Assembly (NCBI GenBank): GCA_028023455.1
Contig: JAQFVV010001070.1
Coordinates: 54,026-118,025 of the forward strand
Direction: 5' to 3'
Source of the DNA: Epiperipatus broadwayi
Taxonomy: Eukaryota; Onychophora; Udeonychophora; Euonychophora; Peripatidae
DNA: 64,000 bases
In this document: positions 1 to 11,580 of the stretch, piece by piece
Layout of the letters: the number at the start of each line of letters is the position of its first letter
How positions within the stretch are numbered: the stretch's first letter is position 1
Position numbers and translations under genes: made by a program
The notes under the pieces: generated by a model
Databases searched by the model: none
Told to the model about the DNA's origin: nothing
The model's input: the letters and a program-made list of their open reading frames with translations, nothing else

Positions 1-184
1 CTCTGCATCTCCACTAAGCTAGTGACAATGGGCTAATGACCAGAATCAATCAAAATATATAAAATAAAATAAAAATTTTTTTTACTTACATATCTGCCTA
101 CTATATAAATTTTTTAGGTTCAAATGCTTAGTGGCGCCCTGTAGTGCAGTTTACGTTAAGTCGCTAACTCCGGATCGTTATAAC
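1..184. repeat. LTR-like direct repeat, upstream copy (cut by window edge)
   Basis: This stretch recurs at about 3066-3237 in the same orientation with scattered substitutions and small indels. Both copies share the start CTCCACT(A/G)AGCTAGTGA and the end TAAGTCGCTAACTCCGGAT. It is followed directly by a motif resembling a retroelement primer-binding site, so it may be the 3' part of a 5' LTR. The left end lies outside the window. No TG...CA terminus is visible at the inner edge, which weakens the LTR reading. Confidence 0.45.
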
Positions 185-202
185 TAGCACCCAACGTGGG
201 GC
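185..202 (+). other. Primer-binding-site-like motif (tRNA-Lys type)
   Basis: TAGCACCCAACGTGGGGC resembles the retroelement primer-binding site complementary to the 3' end of tRNA-Lys, with TAG in place of the usual TGG start. It abuts the end of a direct repeat, which is where such a site belongs. A second motif of this type lies at 3942-3960 on the minus strand. Confidence 0.4.
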
Positions 203-970
203 CGATATTAATAAACCACGTATACCCTGAGTAAATTTCTTTTTTCAAAGTGAGATATTATTATCTGTTTACATAAAGTCTTATACTTTAAATCTTATAA
301 AAGCACTGCCAGAAAGAAATTGCACATATGTTAAACACGAGAAAGTATAAATAATTTTAAATTGTACTTTTTTTAAAAAGAAAGTCAAAAGGCTGCAATT
401 AATATTTTTTGTTAATATATATTTTGCTTTACCATGTATAGGCGCGCACAGCCAAGTAAGTTTATGATTGAAATGTGGTACCTTACGATGAGTACCTTTG
501 GGAATTACTTCAGTGTAACTTTATGTATGCATTTCAATCAGTCATAAATAAGTTGGTGGTATTTATAATTGTGCTGCAAATATACATGTTTAAACCCATT
601 ATTTCTTAAAACATATTTACCTCAGTGCAACCTTCTTAAATAAATAATTTATATAATTTGCTTGTCATGCCATGTGTAAAAATAAAATATATAAAAAATA
701 GAACTCTTGGGGGGAGGGGGTGTAAATGTAGTGGTTCATAGAAAATGATGATCAACATTTTTTTTCTATATAATCTTTGTAAAAATTACTAACCGGATGT
801 TTTTGTAAATGTTTTCATTAATCATGTACCGTAATTACTAACCCTAAGTAAAATATTTTTTTTGTTTATTTTTTTTAAGCAAGTTTACTGATATGTAATG
901 GGCACATATGATGTTACATTTTTTTTTTATTAAACATGAAAAAATAAAAGACTTCATTTTTAAAAATTAA
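203..970. other. No gene recognised
   Basis: AT-rich sequence between the PBS-like motif and the first hairpin. It would be the internal region of the putative LTR element, but no gag or pol similarity is readable. A quasi-palindrome around 478-499 (GTACCTTACGATGAGTAC) has a relative near 2650 (GATACCTTACGGTGAGTATC). Confidence 0.5.
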
Positions 971-1146
971 GTAATATTTACTGAGGCTATAACCTTGATA
1001 ATATGCGTGTAAAATATGATAGTATGGACCTCTACAGGTGTTTTTCTTCCATAGCGTAAGCTTGTGTTTAAAAAACACCTGTAGAGGTCCCTACTATCAT
1101 ATTTTACATGCATATTATAGAGGTTATAGCCTCAGTAAATATTACA
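971..1146. repeat. Foldback hairpin, about 75 bp arms
   Basis: The arms 971-1045 and 1071-1146 are nearly perfect reverse complements, containing ACCTCTACAGGTGTTTTT and its complement, around a loop of about 25 bp. No ORF is present. It looks like a MITE-type foldback or an old palindromic insertion. TSDs were not resolved. Confidence 0.8.
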
Positions 1147-3065
1147 TACGTAATCAATGTGCGTTTAATGAAATTATAATTACAATTTTTAAGAATTAAA
1201 AATTATAAAATCATCTTAAACTCGTATATATATATATAAAATTGCACAGATAAAAAAAAATTATTAAAATAAAACTATTAGAAATAGAAAAAGTATTTTA
1301 AAACCAAAAACTTAAAAAGATTTAGAGATAAAAATATATCTTTAATTTTGGAAAACACATTAATTAATCATAAAATGGAAATGATTGTTTTAATTAGTCA
1401 AATGTAAACTAGCCCTTGGGCATTTAAAATGTGTAAGCAATGGTCAGATAGGAGAAAACAATAGAAACTAATAGCCAATGAAAGAAAGCCATCAAAAAAT
1501 CGGACCTCAACAGAAGGATCATCATCATCGATGACATAATGTCCATTGGATCTTAAAGTTACATATAAAAGAACAAGTTTGGAAATAAAAAGTTTAGTGA
1601 TTGAAGAATTATTATTAAAAAAGGACAGATATGTGTTAAGTTGGAGAAGCGATTGAAAGATGCACTTTCAATTCCTTCAGTTGTTCAAAAAAATGAAACA
1701 TTGTTTTCCAATATTGCGGATCACAGGACATCAAGGCCCAGAAGAATACCATCAACCATAAAGGACCAACAGTTAACTGCACACTGATCTCCTTATGACT
1801 TCGTGGGATTTAACACCTTCCATTACAAGAAATCAGAGACTATGGCCATTTTTCAAAACAGTAAGAAATATATAATTAATGAATATTTCTAAACAAAAGA
1901 ACTCTAAATGCTAAATGTTTCAATATTTTAAATAGAAGAATTTCCTATCTGACTAAATTAGTTATAATTTTATTTGATGTATTTCTTTTGTAAAATCATT
2001 TCCATTTATTTATATATATTTTTTGTTCTTTAAGTTTTTATTATGATTTTTTATTTTTCGTTAAATTAAATTCTATAAATGTTAAATTTAAGTCAGGCAT
2101 GAATGGCTATATAGATTTGTAAAGTTATATTAGGGGAGGGTAATCTTAGGTTATTCATTCTGTAGTTGAATTAGGTCAATGGATTGAATATGTTGGGGTA
2201 ATTAGTACATGTTGTATGAGATTCGCTATGAGCAGAATCGCATTATATGCCACACACTCTCATTTTGCCTATGGAAGGAATTATAAGATGGAGTCCGCTG
2301 TTCGTTCCTATGGAGTTTTTTTATTGCTCTTCTCATCAGATAGATGTAGTATTCCTATCTGGATGAGAGGCAATTTATAATTGCACTGTCATATTCATAT
2401 TACATTGAACACATCGATATATCAGATGGATTGATGTTGGTTTAACTGTGAACTTTTGGCCTAAGGTTAAATAAGGGATAAAATATTTTCTTTTCAAATG
2501 CAATCTATGTAATCTATTCATACTCGACACTCTAAATAAAAATTACATTAAATTTAAGTTGGGTATAGACACTTACATGGGTTCATTATCGGTTAATTAT
2601 GTTTTTGGTTTTCATATTTGATCAAAATATATAGATTCGGCAAATAATGATACCTTACGGTGAGTATCTAAAATGTATTTATTCTGATGTCTTTTAAGTT
2701 ATTGGTGTCAATGTGGCATCTTATGATGAAAGCCATTGGGTTTCTTATAAATTTCCCTCTGCAGTTCCCCCAATGATTTTATATTTTGATCATTTATGTT
2801 TATTTTGAAATGTTTTTAACCATGTAATCATCATTATAAAACAAACTTTTATAAATCCATCTGTGCGAACTTATAAAAATTAAAATGTAAAAAATTAAAA
2901 TCTAAAATCAAAGTTAAAAATGTAAGTTGAAGTTTAAATTGTAAAACTGATACTAAAATAATTTTAAATATTATATATGTGTGTAAATAAATGTTTGTGT
3001 GTTAATTTCTGGCAGTGGTTTCCTTTAATTTGAAAATGTTTTTAGATAAGAATTATTTTATTATC
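1147..3065. other. No gene recognised
   Basis: AT-rich DNA with no long ORF and no family similarity I can name. The stretch 1500-1860 is more complex in composition than its surroundings and could be degraded coding sequence, but no frame stays open. The region may be the non-coding interior of a TRIM/LARD-like element bounded by the repeats at 1-184 and 3066-3237. Confidence 0.5.
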
Positions 3066-3237
3066 TCTGTGTCTCCACTGAGCTAGTGATAATGACCGGA
3101 ATCAACCAAAATATATAAAATGAAAAAAATTTTTTTTTTACTTATGTATCTGCCTACTATATCAATTTTCTAGATTCAAATGCCTAGTGGTGCCCGGTAG
3201 TGCAGTTTATGTTAAGTCGCTAACTCCGGATTGTTAT
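3066..3237. repeat. LTR-like direct repeat, downstream copy
   Basis: Second copy of the repeat at 1-184, same orientation, about 3.05 kb downstream, with many point differences. Similarity stops at GTTATAA, where the long palindrome begins. It could be the 3' LTR of a non-coding element, or simply a second copy of a dispersed repeat. Confidence 0.45.
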
Positions 3238-3238
3238 A

Positions 3239-4662
3239 AAATGTATTTTATTTATTTTCACGACCGTAATGGCATGAAAATAATTTATTTTATATGGATA
3301 ATGAATCTTAGACTGCTCCCCTAAATAATGTTAGTCACCATGTTTCAGAACCATAATCCAAAGCTTTATTAGCAATTTCATGTAACTTCTTTCTAATAAC
3401 CGATTGGCATCTTAATATTGGACCCACCAAAGATGTGTGTTTATTTGTAATATATTGTTTAGCTAATAAAGAGCATATGAGAAATAATAGCGTGAATGAC
3501 ACTACGTAATTATCTACTGCTTGCTCATTCATGCACACACTAATGTATATAATTAATTTATAAGTGTATAATAATTTGTCAGTATATTAAACTATATTTT
3601 ATTGTCTAACATATTTGAGTAGTTCAAATTCCTTTTCCTCTACTTCCACATATTACAGCCATGCTTATGTATATTTTAATATAGTCATAGTTAATAGATG
3701 TCTCATTGTTTTGCTCAGCTTTGCTAGTCAGCCGGATTAAGATTAATTCTCATGTGCCATCACTATCATGTTATTCATTAGATGTTAGATCTGGGGCTTA
3801 GAGAGTGGATTCGAATCCAGGCTGGTCCCTAACCTAAATGTCAAGCTTGACTGAGTTTGAAGTACATTTTGTGAGATCCAGTTCATATTAGATGGATAAA
3901 CATGTTTTGACCGGCACATAGGATTTTTTTTTCTCGAGCTCAGCCCCATGTTGGGTGCCAAGTATGAGAAAAAAAAATCCTATGTGCCGGTCAAAACATG
4001 TTTATCCATCTAACATAAACTGGAATTAACAAAATGTACTTCAAACTCAGTCAAGCCTGAGATTAAGGTCAGGAACCAGCCTGGATTCAAACCCACTCTC
4101 TAAGCCCCAGATCTAACACCTAATGAATAACATAATAGTGATGGCACATGAGAATTAATCTTAATCCGGCCGACTAGCAAAGCTGAGCAAAACAATGAGA
4201 CATCTATTAACTATGATTATATTAAAATATACATAAGCATGGCTGTAATATGTGGAAGTGGAGGAAAAGGAATTCCAACTACTCAAATACATTAGACAAT
4301 AAAATATAGTTTAATATACTGACAAATTATTATACACTTATAAATTAATTATATACATTAGTGTGTGTGTGAATGAGCAAGCGGTAGATAATTACATAGT
4401 GTCATTCACACTATTATTTCTCATATGCTCTTTATTAGCTAAACAATATATTACAAATAAACACACATCTTTGGTGAGTCCAATATTAAGATGCCAATCG
4501 GTTATTAGAAAGAAGTTACATAAAATTGCTATTAATGCTTTGGATTACAGTTCTGAAACATGGTGACTAACATTATTTAGAAAAGCATTCTCAGATTCAT
4601 TATACATATAAGATAAATTATTTTCATGCCATTACAGTCATGAAAATAAATAAAATACATTT
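3239..4662. repeat. Long palindrome, arms about 695 bp, with PBS-like loop
   Basis: Left arm 3239-3933 and right arm 3966-4662 are reverse complements at high identity, separated by 32 bp. The mirror-image 67-residue ORFs at 3335-3538 (minus) and 4363-4566 (plus) are just the two arms translated and are not taken as genes. The loop contains a PBS-like motif on the minus strand. Each arm begins TGTATTTTATTT at its outer end and ends near CTCATACT inside, compatible with an LTR-like unit. The arms also hold GGATTCGAATCCAGG, which resembles a tRNA B box. A plausible reading is LTR, PBS, inverted LTR. Confidence 0.75.
3942..3960 (-). other. Primer-binding-site-like motif in palindrome loop
   Basis: On the minus strand this reads TGGCACCCAACATGGGGCT, close to the tRNA-Lys-type primer-binding site of LTR retroelements. 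It occupies most of the 32 bp loop between two inverted arms. Confidence 0.5.
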
Positions 4663-5423
4663 GAAAACATTTGATTATATTTGAATTTATGACAAAATAT
4701 TTAATAAAAAATTATTTTAACGATAGTAAGATGAACACTTTATATTCCCCAAGGCATATAGATACTCTTAAATATAAATATATAAATTATGACGGTGGGA
4801 ATGTATATGATTGAAATAAACTTAATTAATAAAATAGAAATAATTGGCATTTATATATACAGTATATCTTAAGCAGAGTGCAATTTTAATATTGAGCATT
4901 AAAACTGGGTCATGAAGTAATAGAAATAATAATACGAAAAAGTTTTCAGTGCTGACATAATAGCCTAAAAATAACTAAGAGGAAAAGGTTGTGCTTCTGG
5001 ATGAAAAACGAAATCTCACATCCCCTTCTTGGTTAGTGCTTAAAGAAAAGTGGATAGGCATGGTGTGGCCCAGACTTTTGCTGGTATAACTGATGCGAGA
5101 GGCCTTTATCTATGAAGTGAATATGCATAGCATGTGCCAAACTTATGGGATCACCACCAGAGGCATTTTATATGAAATAAATATGATTCTGGACAGCTCA
5201 ACTATCTACGGAATGAGATAAGAAAAAAATCTATGGTTTCGAACTTGTCGCAACCCCCAGATTAAGACTAGAAGCATGTAATATATATATGAAATTAGGT
5301 TAAATGTTAGTAACGCAGAACGAATGAATGTCTCTAATGACATTGAATAAGATTCACTGCTTTTAAAAATAAATGACCCTTGTTTGAGTACTATAATTTA
5401 GACAAATGATATGCTATACAGTT
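4663..5423. other. No gene recognised
   Basis: AT-rich flank. The part 4980-5290 has higher sequence complexity but no sustained ORF and no similarity I recognise. Confidence 0.5.
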
Positions 5424-5437
5424 ATAATATATATATA

Positions 5438-5524
<87 letters not shown>

Positions 5525-5532
5525 GGGAGAGA
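5424..5532. repeat. Compound microsatellite (TA)n(GA)n
   Basis: A long TA tract runs to about 5502 and passes directly into a GA tract of about 25 bp. Simple repeat with no coding content. Confidence 0.95.
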
Positions 5533-7237
5533 TATTTACATTTCATTTACTTAAAATATACTTGAAGATTTTATAAGCAAAAGTAACATTAAGATTTAGA
5601 TTTCAAATTAATAAAATATATGTTAAGATTTGATTAAGTAAAAAAGACATTAAGATTCACCCCCTTCCCTTTCCCACTATTTAAAACAATTCAATCCCAC
5701 CTTTGTGATGTTTAGAATAACTGGAATATTTAAATACTGTATTTGATATTTTAAGAGTATGAAAAATGAAGTAAGATTAGCAGTTATATAGAAAACAAAT
5801 TATAAGTCACCCTTTCAGAATTTAATAAATAATTATAAAATAAAGGTTTCAGAGCATTAATTAGCTTGAGTTCTGGATTTTCCCTGGGTAGAAAATCCAG
5901 AGTTAAACAAATATATATTTTTATATTAAAAATAAACCTAAAATGTTGATTCGTAAAAACAATCTGGTGAACATATTAATTTATAATGCACTATATATGT
6001 ATATTTAAAGGGGATGTTAATAACCTCTTTATGAAGATTTAGTTAAAAAATGACAGAAAAGATCTTTAGAAATTAAGCTTGCCAGGTTGTGAGATTGGCA
6101 ATTTAATAATAATACGAGTATACATTTAAAATCAAGTAATAAATAACTATAAATAATTAACCGCACCAAAGTTAAAGAAAGTTAGAGTATATGACATAGG
6201 ATTAAATTTATGAAAATCATTTAAGAGCAAATTATACATTTACATATTTAAATATCAAAAAAAAAGGTAAAGTTAAATAACCAATTAGAAGAAATCTTCA
6301 AAGATGAGTTAAGCTAAATTTAGTTTGAAGTGATGGCTTGAAATGTTACCTTGCAATTTTAAGTGTCCGATTTAGTACTGGACGTGTATGGCAATTGAAA
6401 AAAGTTCTTCAGTGGCAACAAGCTTCTATTAGCATTCTAAAGTTCCTTCTTTAGGCTTTTACTTTCTTTCAAGGCAGCAGTTAGATGGTATATTAGTGGG
6501 GAAAATGACCCACCCGGGTCAGCAGGCAGGTGGATTTATGACTACATCACTTTAAATTTCAGGCGATGTGTAATATCTTAACAATCAGTTCTCTTAATAC
6601 TAGCTCATCTAATCTGTGACTCAAAATTCAGTCATTTTATAGTTTTTCTTTATCGGTTGTTTTTGAAGATGCAACAATAAAATAACATCCAAAAATAAAT
6701 TCAAATCTATTTCCAGATTAGAAATAGATTTGACAACATGTTTTTAACAAAAGTATCTCTAATCTTAATCCCCTTTTAAGTAAAACTTTAACTAAAAATA
6801 CATACCCCAGATTAAAACAATAGTGCTTCCAACCCTTAATTATTTTTAGACAATTACTGCAGCATCTTCCATATTGGATTCTATAAAAATATACAGTTTA
6901 ATATAAAAAGTACTTTAAAAAGAAAAAGTTTAAAAATGACGTATAATAAAATATTTACAAAAAAATCAATCTTTTGTTAGTAATTTTGCTCCTATATATA
7001 TATATTTGAATCGCACCTATAATACTTTAATAAAAAAAGAACTAATAATTAATAATAAAATTAATAATCATAAATATTGAAAGTTAAACTATAAATTTAG
7101 GCACGCATTCCAAATATATACATAAAAAATATATATATGACAAAAGGAGCAGATGGGTTATAGGGGTTTGAATACGGGTTAGTAGGTAGAAACATGAAGC
7201 ACAATCTTAAGCTAAGATTGACTGCTTCAATATATAT
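5533..7237. other. No gene recognised
   Basis: Anonymous AT-rich DNA with no ORF of note. A short hairpin around 6697-6735 contains TCAAATCTATTTCCAGATTA followed closely by its complement. Confidence 0.5.
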
Positions 7238-7359
7238 ATATATTTCATATGATGGAATTAACATCCATTATGTTGTCTTTATAAAATACTTTAATATAAA
7301 AATATAAATAAATATTATAGACAACTATATTTGAATTAATAATAAATTTATTTTGCATC
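7238..7359. repeat. Direct repeat, copy 1 (identical to 11438-11559)
   Basis: The block from TATTTCATATGATGG to ATTTATTTTGCAT is identical, as far as I can read, to a second copy exactly 4,200 bp downstream in the same orientation. It could be a short LTR/TRIM end or a recently copied MITE. No tRNA-complementary PBS follows, and TSDs are obscured by TA tracts. Confidence 0.85.
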
Positions 7360-8180
7360 GAATCGATTTTCATTCAAAATGAACCTTCTCAAGATGTTGG
7401 AATAAATCAAAAAGTCATGCGATTTATATTAACTTAGTATACACTTATTGTTCAAACCAAACCTTAAAAATTATTAAAATTTTTAATGTTTAGTTGACAA
7501 CTTACAATTCAACTTCATGGATTCTTGGAGCAAAATTCAGAAACTAACATCCTTTGACCTTAATGAGAAAGGCTTCATAAAAATTATGACAATTTAAAGA
7601 ATACAGTTTATAAAATTCACTATCAACAATCAGAAGACACCGATCACATAAATGTCTGTAGAGTTGAAAGAAATCAGATGGTATATCCTCAATATAGCAG
7701 TTTTTTAAATTTTGTTTATAAAAATCTTTAAATAAATTAAAAGACATTATATTGAAACAGTCAGTTTTCAACTTGACTCTTTCACCTGCTATATATGCTA
7801 TATAACAGTATTAATTTATATATAAATACCACCAACCCTCGTATATTTTATAATAATAATACTAATAAATTCCATCTAAAATTGAATCTAATTAAATCTA
7901 TCATATGTGTGTGTGTGTATCGTTTAATATGTACTAAAGTATTCATTTATATACTCCTTTAGTCAAAATGCGCACATATATAGATTATTAATAATTGTTA
8001 GATGAAAAACTAATTGTATGTGTAACTGTAGACTACATATATGCTAGAATATAAATGTTAATAGATTACAAAACATTTCTTTTTCCATAATTTTAGATAT
8101 TTATTAAATTATGCATTTTCAAAATTATTTAATTCTGCATATATCGGTAAATTAGAACGGTCAAGTTACATATATAATAA
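7360..8180. other. No gene recognised
   Basis: AT-rich sequence. A 75-codon minus-strand ORF at 7544-7771 has no recognisable domain and I do not call it a gene. A short GT repeat lies near 7905. Confidence 0.45.
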
Positions 8181-8234
8181 AATGTTTTTCTTAATCTTAG
8201 AGTTGTTTTTCTGGACATACTGTCGCCAATATAG

Positions 8235-8648
8235 TTAATCCTTACCAAAAATACAGTAATTAAAAATGTAAAAATAGAATAAAACGGGGAAAACTGAATA
8301 GATTGACCTATTTAAAATTAAAAACAATAGGCTCCCTTGGTGATTGACCACTGGCGTACATCCCAAGAAAAACAATTCTCGGAAAAGACAGCCAAGAAAA
8401 CAATTCTTGGAAAATACAGTAATGAAAAAGAAAAGGAAGGGGGGGAGTATGGTATAAAAGAGGTAGCAGCCACCTTTGGAGGCACTCAATAAAAATTTTC
8501 TAAAGAGTAAAAAGAAAAAAATATTAAAATACAGTAAATTAATAAAATGTCGGAGTAGAAAGGCGTCAAACCTAGCCTTCTGACAGGCAAAGAACCATCT
8601 AAGCCAAGAAGAGGAGCAGATCACCGTGAAAACATGCTCGCTGTCCAA
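8235..8648 (-). other. Unrecognised 137-codon ORF, probably not a gene
   Basis: This is one of the longer frames outside transposons. The product would be very rich in Phe and Leu with several hydrophobic runs, as expected when purine-rich DNA is read on the opposite strand. No domain is recognisable. The plus strand of the same segment has LTR- or promoter-like signals (TATAAAAG, then AATAAA). Spurious ORF is the more likely explanation. Confidence 0.15.
8453..8493 (+). promoter_or_regulatory. TATA box followed by polyadenylation hexamer
   Basis: TATAAAAG at 8453-8460 is followed 27 bp later by AATAAA at 8488-8493. The surrounding 8200-8700 is less AT-rich than its neighbours. TATA box, short R region and AATAAA together are typical of an LTR, but no partner LTR was found. 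An imperfect duplication containing CAATTCT(C/T)GGAAAA lies just upstream at 8363-8420. Confidence 0.3.
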
Positions 8649-8699
8649 GGAAACCCGCAGTACGAAGAAACACCAAGCTCAAATGGTAAATATTCTTCT

Positions 8700-10020
8700 C
8701 ATCTAAAATCTTCAATCAAAAGCTAGCTTAACTTCAAACTAATGGCCATCTTAAAACATGTATTTGATTTGACAAACTTAATTTAAAAGTCACCTAAAAA
8801 TATAATAATTGATAACTAATTAAACCCTAGAGTCTTGCCTGATTTTAAATATAAGAGTCTAAACTTAAGTGTAAACTGATTGTGATTATAAAAATTATAA
8901 TTTAAACCTGAGAGATAAAATGTTAAATGATTTAACGTATTTTAGTTGAATTAAGCTTTATTATTTTATGATCTAAAATACGCGCATTCACACACATCTT
9001 TTATTAATGAAATTGCATTATTTTATGTTTTGGTTTACTCGCAAAATATAGTTTGATTTGGTTACGTATTGATTTAAATTAAATAATTAAATGCTATCTA
9101 TTTCAATTTGTTTAATGTGGAAATTAATTTTTATAATAATTTAAATAATATGTAAGATTTCTATAATAATTTGTATGTTATAGATCAACGATAATATCCG
9201 TAATCGTTGATTTATAAGATAGCTTTAAAAGACCGAATCAAACATGTTTTAGCGAACTGTATACTACTTGCTCTTTTTAAATAAGCAACTAATTATCAAA
9301 CTTCACTTATTTAAATTTATTATGATTTAAAATTGTATTTCTTGTGATTATCTATGCCAATATTATTATTATTTAGTTACATTATATTGTTTATGCTATA
9401 AAATTGCAAAACCGAGCTTTATTCTTAATTTAAACTATTCGCGAGTGTTAAATAAAAATTCGCTCGCATATATATATATGTAAGTGCGCGCATATATAAG
9501 ACGTATAATTATATACGAAATAAAAAGCTCTGTTTTGGAAAGGATAATATGTCTACAATTAAGGGTTATTACAAACGTAGCATCACCTTAAAATAGATTT
9601 GCATTTTAAATTGATATTTTAAATTAATATCTAGGTAAAGTGATATAACTTCAGCATAAATTTATATGTTTATATTTTAATTCCCCATATGCTGTAAATC
9701 CTCCTTAAGCTAAATAAGTCGTAGCCTATATAGCTAACTCTATAGATTGGATCCATAAATTCCCTTTATTTGTACTATTTCAAAGTACTATAATATGAAC
9801 TGATGTGGGATAGTTTCATGAAAGAAACTTGATTTTTAGCGTCGTAATTTTAAAAATGATTATTAGTCAGTGGTGCATATGTCTCCTTACGAAACGCTAC
9901 GGCGTATATTCTTTTTGCTGTAATTCTGTAATGGTTGCATACCGTCGCCCTGCATCATTACCTTAGTTCGGGCAATTATTACTTTAGATGGTGTCTGATA
10001 CACGCCAGCCCATCTCGCTT
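8700..10020. other. No gene recognised
   Basis: AT-rich DNA up to about 9850, then a more complex stretch. A small imperfect inverted repeat (ATCAACGATAATATCCGTAA around 9183) contains TCAACGAT and ATCGTTGA. No ORF or domain is supportable. Confidence 0.5.
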
Positions 10021-10030
10021 ATCTTATCAT

Positions 10031-10120
10031 GGAGCATGAGACTCAATCCAGAGCGTAAGTCTCCACATTCCTCGTCCATAAAAGGAGCATGTGACTCAAA
10101 TAGAGCGTAAGACTCCCATA
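10031..10120. repeat. Two-copy tandem repeat, about 52 bp
   Basis: GAGCATGAGACTCAATCCAG and GAGCATGTGACTCAAATAGA each lead into AGCGTAAG(T/A)CTCC. These are two diverged tandem units in non-coding DNA. Confidence 0.7.
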
Positions 10121-10587
10121 TTTTATAAATTGCCCAACCTGCCGAACCAAATGGCCTCCTACATTACAGCAATGAGAATCAGTCCTCGGGAACTGTTACT
10201 TGGTAAAAATCCCATGAGTAAGGAACATATGAGACGCAATAAGACTTAAAAGTTATATGCTTTTCTATACGCACTAGTATCTGAAATATAACTTCCGTTA
10301 GTCAGTTCAACCCGCCACTTAAATAAGTAAATCAGCATTGATCTGATATAGAATCCAATCTAAGTAGTATTTTACTGTGTAGAGAATATATTGAAATATT
10401 CGCGCTAAGTAAATTAATGATAATTTATGTTCTTTACTAAATTAATTGTCACTTTTACTAATATGCAAATCTAAATCCTTATAGCATAAACCTGGCATAG
10501 AAAATAAAAACCCATGAGTAAATTCAAATCGTTCTGCATCAAAATTTATATTAAGCTCATGTATAAATTCACTGCAAAATTATTTTA

Positions 10588-10858
10588 TCACCTGCGTGTG
10601 ATTGAAATATATGTACATAAGCCAAATAAACCATTGTAATTTGCGTATTATCACCTGCGTGTGACATAAGGTTACACATATATAGAACGGAAATGTAAAA
10701 CCTCTAAAACATTATTAATTGTAGAGAAAGATAAATTCATTATTAAATAAATAATCTGTGCAACCAGTTAATCATGTACATTCAAAATTATTACTAAACA
10801 GCATCACTTACGTGTGAATCCTTTTTAAACTGTAAATACCTTATTCACCTGCGTGTGA
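10588..10858. repeat. Cluster of four TCACCTGCGTGTGA motifs
   Basis: Exact copies sit at 10588-10601, 10651-10664 and 10845-10858, and a variant (TCACTTACGTGTGA) at 10804-10817. Each is a quasi-palindrome with TCAC and GTGA ends. On the minus strand it reads TCACACGCAGGTGA, resembling a T-box factor inverted site. Whether any protein binds it is unknown. Confidence 0.6.
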
Positions 10859-10859
10859 A

Positions 10860-11437
10860 ATTAAACCCTTGCTTACTTATTATAATTTTAAATAATTGTT
10901 ACATTTAATATTATTAAATTGATTTAAAATTTAATATAGTTTCTTGTCTTAGTCTTGCTCACCGACTCAATTTTATTTACTTATTAATACTTAATTTTAG
11001 TGTTATTGAAATTTTATTTATAATTTATAATGATAAGTGTGCCACATGATACCTATATAGATGTGTTATACAAATACCCATTGCTCCACATCTTATGTAT
11101 AACTGTTGAGCTACTGCCGGCACGTTAGGGATTAAAACGCTACTGTGAACTCAACTGTGTCATTTGTAAGGTTGTAAGTCTATGAGCAATGGTAGAGGAA
11201 CTAAGGTTAGACCAGAGCCGTGGCTTCCACCACCGTAAACCTGGTCGGCTTTAGGATGATCTATCGGAGTTCTAGGTTTTGTTGCGCAAATGTACATATT
11301 TGACAGTTACAATATTTACTAAATTATATAAAAACTTGCATTTTTCTTTAGTAGATAAAAATTCTAAAGTCACTTCGTTCTTTAATATAAATATTTCAAT
11401 GACATTCTAATTTAAAACGATTTCTAATTTTCTTCAA
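10860..11437. other. No gene recognised
   Basis: The segment 11040-11290 is more balanced in composition and contains a GC-richer run (CCACCACCGTAAACCTGGTC) but no open frame. I see no RNA gene or domain. Confidence 0.45.
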
Positions 11438-11559
11438 TAATATTTCATATGATGGAATTAACATCCATTATGTTGTCTTTATAAAATACTTTAATATAAA
11501 AATATAAATAAATATTATAGACAACTATATTTGAATTAATAATAAATTTATTTTGCATA
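11438..11559. repeat. Direct repeat, copy 2 (identical to 7238-7359)
   Basis: Matches the upstream copy base for base over about 120 bp at an offset of exactly 4,200. It then runs into a TA tract and the foldback composite. Identity over this length in otherwise decayed DNA implies recent origin or gene conversion. Confidence 0.85.
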
Positions 11560-11580
11560 TATATATATATATATTTACAT

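Noticed and set aside
3335-4566. Paired 67-residue ORFs on opposite strands with near-identical products
   Set aside because: They are the same sequence in the two arms of the 3239-4662 palindrome; no domain and no independent evidence of coding.
10588-10858. E-box cluster (CACCTG)
   Set aside because: The conserved unit is the whole 14-mer rather than the hexamer, so a simple E-box reading does not explain it.
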